Source of the DNA: Dichetophora obliterata
Taxonomy: Eukaryota > Arthropoda > Insecta > Diptera > Sciomyzidae
Direction of reading: 5' to 3'
NCBI GenBank assembly: GCA_963920525.1
Contig: OY986436.1
Span: 92,240,868 to 92,304,867 of the forward strand
Length of the DNA: 64,000 bases
The position numbers and the translations under genes were made by a program. Under the pieces are notes generated by a model. The model was not told where the DNA came from, ran no database searches, and saw only the letters and a program-made list of their open reading frames with translations. Below are positions 56,801 to 64,000 of the stretch, one piece after another; within the stretch, counting starts at the first letter, position 1; every line of letters starts with the position of its first letter.

Positions 56801-59800
56801 TGACAACCAACGAGTTTATATACTCGTTTGTCTGAGTTATTGACACTCAGCAAGAAGAAGTAAACATGAAAAAAAATACAGCAAGTAACGAAAGAAGAAG
56901 AAAAGAATATTATAAGTATATGAATGAAAACCAAACTTCTATTTGCCACAAATTTTACAGCTTCTTTTTTTGTGTTTTTTTTTTGGGATCTTATTTGGGA
57001 TCTTATTTGGTTTGCCGACTTTATGTTGTTTCTAGCTGGACATTGTTGTTGTGATTTTATTCAATTGTTGTTGTGATTTCGCTTTCGGATTCGTAATGAA
57101 GTATTCTACAATCCGAATCGAATTCGAACATTCTTACACTTAGCATTGCAACTACACATTCCGAACGTATCAACTTTTGACAGCTGTTTTTCGGATTTTT
57201 TCACGAAAGCCTTGCCTCGACGGATTTGTTTACGACAAAAGAAAACAATTAAATTTTTATAGAATTAAGTCGTAAAATAAAACTTATAATTAATTTTTGG
57301 TTAATAAAGTCAAATTATTTTTAATTTAAACCTGTGAATATGTTAGTTGAAATTTAAATAATTGCTAAAACTAAAACTAATATTGCTAATTCTACACTTC
57401 TATGGGACGCACTGGAAGAAATAGCTCCTCGTTTCTCGAACATTGTTTTATGTGGAGACTTTAATCTATACTTACTGAATAACGCTAATAAACCGTTTAT
57501 AGACATGGTTGAACAATTCAACTTTAAATTTGCGAACCAGCAAATTCAAACTCATTTTAAACCTAACTGCTTACCATCCCTTTTAGATTTGTTCTTGGTT
57601 TCACATATTAACTTAATATTACACTATGACCAACTACCGGCTTTTTCACATCACGATTTAATTTTTTTATCTTTAAACACCATTCCAGCTGCTAGTAATG
57701 AAATTTCGAACAGTTACCCTGACTTTCCAAACACTAACTTAAATAACGTTTTTTTCGAATGCCAGAATTTAGATTGGTCATTAATCTACACCACAAACGA
57801 AACAAGTAAGCAAGTTGAAGTTTTAAATAACAACATCTGCACCCTATTTACTCATCATGTTCCAGCCAAAACAAAGAAATTTAGATGTAGCAATTACCCA
57901 TGGTTCACTCAAGAAGTAAAATGTCTTCTTGAAAAGCGGGACACTTTTTACACAAGATGGAAACGTTATAGACGCTCTAGTATCTATACTGAATTTAAAT
58001 GTACACGTAACGCTGTAACTGCCATCATTTGCAGAAATAAAAAAATCTTTTTATGAAAGTAGATTTGCTAAATGTCGCTCGAGCTCCTCATTTTGGAAAA
58101 ACGTACGCCAAGCTGGGCTCTCTACGAAATCGCAAAATATTCCAAATAGCGTTAATCTACCAGTTCAACCAACAGCTAGTTCAACCAACAGCGTACACTT
58201 CTCTGTTCCTAGAAGCTCTGCTGATGGTGCTTTTGCATTGTCGTGTGTTGACGCAATAAATGTTGGTGAAGGTATTCTCAAAATTAAATCTAAAGCCATA
58301 GGCTCAGATGGAATTCATCCTGAATTTGTTAAAATTATTTTACCTGCCATTCTTGGTCATATAACGTACATTTTAAACAATCAATTAAAAACGTATTTTT
58401 ATCATAATAAGCTTATCACAAAACACCAATCTGGCTTTCGTGTGAAAAATAGTTGTACTACAGCGCTTCTTAAAGTATGTGAAGACATAAGGTCCGGTTT
58501 AGATAAAGATATGTTGTGTTTTATAGTGTTTTTAGATTTTTCGAAAGCCTTCGATTGTATTGACCATAAGCTGCTTGTACAAAAACTTGGCACTCAGTTC
58601 TTCTTTCATAGCTCCCTGTGTAATTTGATGACTTCATACCTCAGTAATCGTTCACAATACGTCTATTCAAATAATAAATGCTCGTCAAACCTAAAGGTCT
58701 TATCTGGTGTGCCTCAGGGCTCCGTTTTGGGTCCTTTGCTATTTTCAACTTTTATCGATGACATTGTTAATTGTTTCACTACGTGTGAACATCATATTTA
58801 TGCTGATGACATTCAACTGTATAATATATTCCCAAAGTCATCTAAAACCACTGCTTCAAGTGAAATGAATGCGGAGTTGAACAAAGTTTTCCGATGGTCA
58901 TTAGAAAATGAATTGAGTCTCAATCCAACTAAAATCAAAGCGATGCTTATCGATAGGCGTAAAGTAACTGAAGAATGTCCTCCTCTTTACCTTAATAATT
59001 CTAATAATGTTAAATATTTTAAAAATCTTGGAGTATACCTGAATAATAATTTTACATGGAGTACTCATATAAACCGAGTAGTCGCAAAGACTTATGGTGC
59101 CTTGCGTGGTTTAAGCCCAACCTCTCAATATTTGTCATGTTAAACTTATACTTAGTCCTTCATTCTACCCATGATGATGTATAGTTGTGAACTTTTTTCA
59201 AGCATGGACCAGGAGTCAAATCGGAAGCTAAATGTTGCCTTTAATAGTTGTGCTAGATTTATTTTTAACATCAATAGACAAACTCATATCTCTGCCTTCA
59301 CAAATAAAATTACTGGTTGCTCGTTAAACAGCTTTTTAAATTACCGCACGTTGTTATTGCTATTTAATATAATAAGAAATAAGGAACCAGACTATCTTTT
59401 TTTTTGGACTCAGAGAACTGCGTTTCTAATATTACCAGTACATAAATACTTATTAACCTCCAGACATTTCTTTGTGCATGCGATAAATCTGTGGAATGCT
59501 CTCCCTACTAATATAAAAACATCAGGCAACGCAAACACATTCAAACAAAAACTCTTTCAGCATTTTAGTATCTCTCAATAACTTCTTTTCTCCACTCCGT
59601 TTCCACTTTCTCACTTTGCTTTCCTCCTTTTAAACTTTTATTTCATCTTGCCAAGTCTGGGTAATTTATATTTTATATTTTAAATTTGTATACTTTATAC
59701 TTTTATTTTGATCATAATATGTAATCCTAAATTTATAATTGTATTACACTACAACAATCATGTTTGCTTTTATTGCTATTACTTGCATAGAAAATTGTTA

Positions 59801-62421
59801 AATGTTTGTACTTACTAAAAAGAGAAATCTTATCTGTACAATGTATTCTGTTAAAAATAAATAAAATAAATAAATAAACATAGTTGACAAAGCTTAGGTG
59901 CAATTGTTTAAGAAATATATTTAAAAATATTTTAACCCTTAGAGTCCTTTTCTATGGATCTTTTTTAACCCTTTTCGAAAATAAGTTCAAAAAAGTACCC
60001 TGCAACGTAGGTCATAGAGAATAGAAATATTCAACAAAAATATTTTTTATAAAATTTCAATATGCATATGTCTGTGAACAAAGCAACTATGTCATAGGCA
60101 TATACATAATAAGTTGTTAAGATAAATTGACAATAAAAAATTCGTTTGTTTTTTTTTACTTTTAATGTGTGAAAACTTTGTCTTCGACTGATCGATGTTG
60201 TTAAAAACTTTCATGGCTGAGAATTTATTTTTGACATCAGTTTAAAAAAGGAATGATGCCTAAAGTCCAAAATTTTTAAAAAATTACAATAAAATTACCA
60301 GCTATGTTCCAAAAAAATAGTAAAAACAGTATGATGTATAATTTTTTTGCAAAAACTGTTTCAGTTTAACACCAACTTTTTTTTTTATTTCTCTTAAGAA
60401 AAATGTATGATATCTGAACAGTTCTTGCAAATGTGGAAGCAATGTGGCTCATTGCCAAAAAATCAGATGCGATCAGGCAAAAAATGGCTGATCACCACTT
60501 TCTCCAAATAATTATATGAATTGATCTTAACGCCGTTATCAATTAAATGAAGAGGAAGCTTGCCTTTTGCGGATATGGTTTGGGGAAACCATGACAGATT
60601 ACGTTTTGGTATTTTTTAGTGCCTTTCTTATCTGCTGAAATTCCGCAATTACTCGTAACATACACGCGGTTATTTTGTGGGTTGTGACTTTTCTTCAGAA
60701 GGAACAACTTCTCATCAGTAAACATAATAAAGCAATTTGCGTGCCGCTAAAGGTGTAGGGAGCTTCTTTCTCTTCGGAATTCTTTCTTTTTTTTATGGCT
60801 TCATCTTTAAATTTTTTTGAGGATGTTTCTAATAGTTTTACGACTCACATTCAGATCTTAGGCCACTTTTCTCACAGAAACAGCACAATTTCTCCTATTC
60901 GTTCACAAGCATTCTTCACCAGATTAGTAGTTACGCTGCATTTTCGACCATATTTTTTGGATATTTTGATATTGCCAATTGCTCGCCGTTAGTATGGTGG
61001 GGTATAACATACCTAAAAAGTAAAAGTCGTATAAATGAAACATAAAAATGTTATCGAAAAACTTCAGATCGCTTCTGATTTCTTTATTGAATTACTATTC
61101 AAAAATAATATTTTTAGTGCGTTGCAATTTCTATAACAAAAAAATAGTTTTATAGAAACCTACAAATACTACTTACAAGATATTGAAGGAAATTAGGTCT
61201 CGGGGGTATGTCGTACCCCTCCTCACTAACGGCGGGTTAAGCCGAGTCACAGTGCGTTGCACAAATCTGTTAACAATCTTACTTGCTTTTCTACCCTTCA
61301 TATTTCTGTAAAAGTTCTCTTTTCGCTTTCATCGCTCACAATTTCCTATTTGAAATTTATTTAAATAACCAAATTCAAATAATTTCACAACTAATGTAAG
61401 AATGATAATGTGTAACGGAAAAAAGTTTAGGTTTGCTTAGTTGACACATTATTTATTTATTTTATTTTTTATATTTTTTATATTTTTTATATTTATATTA
61501 TATTTTTAAGCAGCGTAGAATTAAATCTCTCAGTTTTTGTTCTTAAACCGTGTATTCATTTTTTAATCCCCAAAGTATACAATTAAAACTTGACAAATTT
61601 TATTTTTGAGGCAAAGAATTTGAGTTATTAAACTTAAAACTCAAAGGTTTTGTTTTTGAACCTGAAAGTTTATTTTCAACATTCCTGAGTCTATATTTTA
61701 AGCTATATGGGTTTAATTTTGAAACCTTAAAGTTAATTTCAAAAATCTTTAAGACAATATAATTTATTTTGAAACTCTAAAGTTTATTTTAAAATCTGGT
61801 AACATATGCCCTTTCATGAGAAATCTCGCGGTGACATCTGTTTTGCCACTTTACGGAAAACTTTTTATTAAATTAAATTATTCAAGATATACATTCATTA
61901 TCATATTGATAACTCGTGAACTATTAAGAATTTAATTTTTGTTTCGAAAACGAGGTGCATTTTTTTGGAATAAAAGCCTTGAAGAAATTTATTGTGTTTT
62001 TTTCAAAAGCACGACTTTCTTTTATTCGAATTTAAAAATTCATTATAGAACATATTTTAATACCCAAATTAATATTTCTAGGGAAGTAACCATTCATATC
62101 TAAAAAACCATTCTACATGTCTAAAAGATAACAGTTCAAAATTATTTCTTTTACACAAATATTGGAATCATTCATCTGCTGTCAAAACTAAATGATTTAT
62201 TTTCGCTTTATTTAAATTAGGGCCTGGATTGCTGCTCCGATAATGCGATATCCTTTCATTATGTCACGCCAAATCAGATGTATGTCTTGGACTATTTAAT
62301 TTATCATCTACGACCTTACGGTGTTGTCAATACACCCGAAATGCTGCCGGAAAAATTAGGCATCGGACAGACATTGCCATCTCCAACCGTAAGCAATTCT
62401 GCTGCATCGGAATCAACGTGA
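53825..62421 (+). CDS. C1GalTA: C1GalTA: core 1 beta-1,3-galactosyltransferase (T-synthase), GT31
   Basis: Five exons (53825-53867, 53929-54439, 54505-54601, 54660-54944, 62221-62421) join in frame to 378 codons plus TGA, close to the size of fly C1GalTA. The enzyme transfers galactose from UDP-Gal to Ser/Thr-linked GalNAc in the Golgi, forming the core 1 (T antigen) O-glycan. Seen: short cytosolic N-terminus, a signal anchor at about residues 22-43 ([20 protein letters not shown]), a His-rich stem, [20 protein letters not shown], the metal/UDP-binding ADDDTY (Asp 182-184), [12 protein letters not shown] (218-229), EDVEIGKCL (from 255) and a Cys pair (316-317). Every intron is GT-AG with conserved phase. 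The start is chosen for the TCAAATG context and splice continuity. Intron 4 (7.3 kb) is packed with transposons. No frame damage, so probably functional. Confidence 0.92.
53929..54439 (+). CDS. C1GalTA: C1GalTA exon 2
   Basis: Acceptor TTCCTTAG|GATCGC. Encodes the membrane anchor, the His-rich stem and the first half of the catalytic domain, up to ADDDT. Donor GATAC|GTACGT splits the Thr codon. Reading on past the donor gives a false stop (TAG) two codons later. Confidence 0.9.
54505..54601 (+). CDS. C1GalTA: C1GalTA exon 3
   Basis: Acceptor TTTTTTTAG|TTATAC. Encodes [20 protein letters not shown] and [12 protein letters not shown]. Donor CAG|GTAAAC. Too short to be listed as an open frame alone. 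Confidence 0.88.
54660..54944 (+). CDS. C1GalTA: C1GalTA exon 4
   Basis: Acceptor TTGCAACAG|GGTTAT, phase 0. Encodes [19 protein letters not shown], the EDVEIGKCL acceptor-site region and [14 protein letters not shown] up to YQTDE. Donor GAG|GTAAGA is a strong consensus. Confidence 0.9.
55124..55700. mobile_element. MITE in C1GalTA intron 4, TSD TTA
   Basis: GGGCCGTTTTCTCAATGTCC and its exact inverse GGACATTGAGAAAACGGCCC, flanked by TTA (55121-55123, 55701-55703). A second 'ttttctcaatgttcggtta' copy lies 60 bp inside the left end. Length 577 bp. PIF/Harbinger-like by TSD. No coding. Confidence 0.85.
55840..56260 (+). repeat. LINE leader copy in intron 4
   Basis: 'agctgtgaccaatctactat' and 'gctttatataatttgaca' match 38940 onward and the inverse of 43790-43830. 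Interrupted by a MITE. Confidence 0.55.
56057..56204. mobile_element. Small foldback MITE in LINE leader
   Basis: 'tttattctgcataacgaa', 'ccaatgacaagcaagac' and 'gagaagcaat' are mirrored in 56140-56204 ('attgcttctc', 'gtcttacttgtcgttgg', 'cagaataacgcagtaaa'). Confidence 0.6.
56261..57360. other. Intron 4 DNA without gene
   Basis: AT-rich. Holds an isolated hAT-like end at 56655 (GGGCTGCCATACGTTCC) but no supported coding. Confidence 0.4.
57361..58056 (+). pseudogene. CR1-like ORF2, endonuclease C-terminal part
   Basis: The frame is open from 57361: [22 protein letters not shown] (G-D-F-N block), [10 protein letters not shown], then a degenerate S-H-H-D-L catalytic His region and [16 protein letters not shown] frameshift in an A run near 58042 ends the frame; the correct continuation reads [17 protein letters not shown] and joins the RT. 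Confidence 0.85.
58042..59143 (+). pseudogene. CR1-like ORF2, reverse transcriptase
   Basis: Continues in one frame from 58042. [19 protein letters not shown] is the RT entry, then a jump from LNNQL to [18 protein letters not shown] shows a deletion of the motif 1-2 region. Motif A is [17 protein letters not shown], motif [16 protein letters not shown], motif [11 protein letters not shown]. The enzyme copied the LINE RNA at a nicked target. The frame shifts near 59140. Confidence 0.9.
59171..59581 (+). pseudogene. CR1-like ORF2, C-terminal region
   Basis: [20 protein letters not shown], then [20 protein letters not shown] and [20 protein letters not shown] are the conserved post-RT segments (W-N-x-L-P) of Jockey/CR1 ORF2. 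Ends in a stop at 59581, followed by a 3' UTR. Confidence 0.85.
59885..60419. other. Intron 4 DNA without gene
   Basis: AT-rich between the LINE tail and the mariner remnant; nothing supported. Confidence 0.4.
60420..61000 (-). pseudogene. mariner-like transposase remnant
   Basis: Minus strand: [24 protein letters not shown] helix-turn-helix (with a stop) near 60860, then [20 protein letters not shown] with the first catalytic Asp (T-D-E-K), then [18 protein letters not shown] and SHFLPD. The second and third catalytic blocks are missing. Tc1/mariner superfamily; subfamily not fixed. Confidence 0.75.
61001..62220. other. Intron 4, distal part, no gene
   Basis: Contains 'ggtctcgggggtatgtcgta' near 61195 (possible element end) and a T-rich microsatellite ('tatattttt' repeats) near 61450-61505. 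Ends in the acceptor of exon 5 (TTTAAATTAG). Confidence 0.45.
62221..62421 (+). CDS. C1GalTA: C1GalTA exon 5 (last coding exon)
   Basis: Acceptor AAATTAG|GGCCTG, phase 0. Encodes [33 protein letters not shown] and a variable Ser-rich C-terminus ending in TGA at 62419-62421. It is the only coding match after 7.3 kb of intron and fits the family end exactly. Confidence 0.9.
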   Translation, partial: GLDCCSDNAISFHYVTPNQMYVLDYLIYHLRPYGVVNTPEMLPEKLGIGQTLPSPTVSNSAASEST

Positions 62422-62746
62422 ATACTTCGCAAGACATTTTTTATAAACATATATTTAACAAGCTTTTTGTATATAAAAGTAGTGGACAAACATATAAAAG
62501 CCATACTTTGGATTCATACAATGATAAGAACTTTATATAAAAACATAAACATTAAGTTTGCATTTAGTTAAAAGTTTAATGAAATATTAACCTAGCGTTA
62601 TATTAATGAGTATTTAGTTTTTCTAAGATTTAAAATTATGCATTATACCAAAGAATATTCATGTATACCAAAACATTTTATGTATTTTTTAACTTTTATG
62701 TTATGCATGGTCCTTTTGAGTGGCTATATGCAGAGCGCGTTCCAAA

Positions 62747-62752
62747 AATAAA
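62747..62752 (+). terminator. Polyadenylation signal candidate, C1GalTA
   Basis: AATAAA about 325 bp after the stop codon. A second candidate AATAAA follows near 62952. Cleavage site not determinable. Confidence 0.5.
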
Positions 62753-63004
62753 ACATTAATTTACTTGTGTGATACATAATTTTAAAGGCTACCAAATATA
62801 GTTTATTACTTTGCTTCGATGTGGGTTCCTAAAGCTAATTTATATTTGAATATACAGCATACCAAAACATATATATTCCTATAAGTGTCGTATGTATTTA
62901 AAGATAATAATAATTACTTAGTATTATAAATAACTTTAAATACAATTTGTAATAATAAACATTTAATTTGTTTACTCACATATAATGTGTAAATATTACA
63001 ATTA

Positions 63005-63114
63005 CAGTACCCTCTCGACTATCGCGACACTCGATTGTAAATAGCAACGCAAGACAAAACCGCCGTTGATGCTAAGATTGCCTATTTTAAGTCGAGTTTA
63101 TAGAGAGGGTAGTG
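63005..63114. mobile_element. Small MITE, pogo-like ends
   Basis: CAGTACCCTCTCGACTAT at left and TATAGAGAGGGTAGTG at right are inverse, 110 bp in all. TA precedes the left end; the right flank is TT. CAGTA/C-rich ends and TA suggest pogo/Tc1 relatives. Confidence 0.55.
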
Positions 63115-63858
63115 TTTGTTTTCTTAAAAGCCTGTTTCGGTATATTATTCTTTTATATTGTAAGAATTTATAAAATGTTCTTGTTTTTAGTTTTATTCTA
63201 CTCAAACAATTTGGGAAATCAACCATGTTTAGTTCATAACATAGATTATTTAATTTAAAAAGGGAATACATAAATAAAACTGAAAACCTCATCAACTAAA
63301 ACTTTAATCAATGTTATTCTGTATATGTAAAAGGGCAGGTAAAAAAAGGTTTCGAGAGTATTTAAGTCTTAAAGCTTATTTTAACAATTTTCAAAAGCAT
63401 TATACTTTCTTGTTAACGTATTCAAAAACATTCTGAATATAATGCTTTTGTTTAGCTCTTGTTTATTATTCTATTTATGGATTTAAATTTTTTATAGCAA
63501 CAGGATTTTATGGTTTTCACGTTTCAATCTGAACAACTTTATGTTTATTTGTTTAATTTGCCTTACAAAAACATATCTTAAGAGATCATCACCTCGGACT
63601 TAAAGACGACACTTTGTTAACTCTAGAGATGCAATCATATTTTACACACGTTGTAGGTAAACAACGTCGGATCGACGTAGTCCAATTTTAAACCAGTCGA
63701 AAAGAGTATAAAGCAGACTCCTTCTTTACTTAAAATTTGATAGTATTAGAGCTTTATAAAAATAAAAACACAGAAATTTATACATTAATTTGTAACGTTT
63801 ATTTAATTTTTCTTAAATATTTTAATTATCTTATTTTGGATCTTATATGCATTTAGTC
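63115..63858. other. No gene seen
   Basis: AT-rich region downstream of C1GalTA. Confidence 0.4.
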
Positions 63859-64000
63859 CATAGTAAAATTAGAGAAGGTAGAAGCATTTCGGAGAGACAG
63901 ACTGCCGAAACTGTCAAAACAAAGTTGACAGCTTATAGAAAATCTGAAACCGATGAGAAAGCGAAAATTGGCCGCATTCAGAAAAGTCAACTGTTGTAGA
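63859..64000. mobile_element. P-like MITE, cut by window end, with nested GGCCGC MITE
   Basis: CATAGTAAAATTAGAGAAGG then 'gccgaaactgtcaaaac' matches the 215-bp family at 9502 and 19786. From 63970 'ggccgcattcag' followed by 'tcaactgttgt' is the end of the AAT-type MITE seen at 9736, so a second element is nested in it. Both continue beyond the window. Confidence 0.65.

Larger units (their letters stand above)
57361..59880 (+). mobile_element. CR1-like LINE, 5' truncated, in intron 4
   Basis: Begins within the endonuclease, contains an RT with YADD, and ends in an (AAAT)n tail at about 59858-59878. Inserted in the same orientation as the host gene. Two frameshifts and one internal deletion, so inactive but less decayed than its neighbours. 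Confidence 0.85.

Noticed and set aside
1..64000. Endogenous virus or LTR retrotransposon
   Set aside because: No gag, protease, integrase or envelope-like frames and no paired direct LTRs with TG..CA ends were seen; the RT remnants are LINE-type (APE endonuclease, AAAT tails).

Overview
This is AT-rich nuclear DNA from an insect, most probably a brachyceran fly. The evidence is one recognisable host gene, C1GalTA (core 1 beta-1,3-galactosyltransferase) with short fly-like introns, and a dipteran-style mix of decayed transposons: P-superfamily miniature elements, hAT, Tc1/mariner, Helitrons, CR1-like and RNase H-bearing LINEs, and tRNA-derived SINEs. A tephritid-like fruit fly would fit, but the genus cannot be fixed from this sequence.

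Layout. 0-5 kb: a hAT scrap, an interspersed repeat, and a minus-strand Helitron end carrying about 14 tandem units of about 140 bp. 5-15 kb: a hAT pseudogene, then a nested stack in which an interspersed repeat is split by a composite inverted-repeat insertion (8.5-11.1 kb) and by a palindromic element (11.35-13.98 kb) that itself holds a dead mariner. 15-21.6 kb: a nest of CATG-ended MITEs with exact 8-bp target duplications, best explained as non-autonomous P elements. 21.7-25.4 kb: a non-autonomous Helitron and a complete-ended but dead Tc1 element. 26-35 kb: a large foldback, nested Helitrons, two TAGGGCGGGTC-ended palindromes and a hAT element with decayed transposase. 35-44 kb: CR1 scraps, a foldback built from two head-to-head tRNA-like SINEs, and a minus-strand LINE with DUF4780-type ORF1, endonuclease, RT and RNase H remnants. 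44-51 kb: a CR1-like LINE (ORF1, endonuclease) broken by a composite insertion and by a small MITE, then another hAT. 51.5-53 kb: a hAT-type MITE.

53.8-62.4 kb: C1GalTA on the plus strand, five coding exons joining to 378 codons. The first four exons lie within 1.1 kb. Intron 4 is 7.3 kb and has absorbed a MITE, a LINE 5' end, a CR1 RT copy and a mariner pseudogene. The coding frame is intact and splice sites are canonical, so the gene looks functional. It encodes a Golgi type II membrane enzyme that makes the core 1 O-glycan.

No CRISPR, rRNA or functional tRNA was seen, and no intact autonomous transposon. The most notable structure is the cluster of P-like MITEs (at least seven with exact 8-bp duplications, several nested), with no P transposase in the window.
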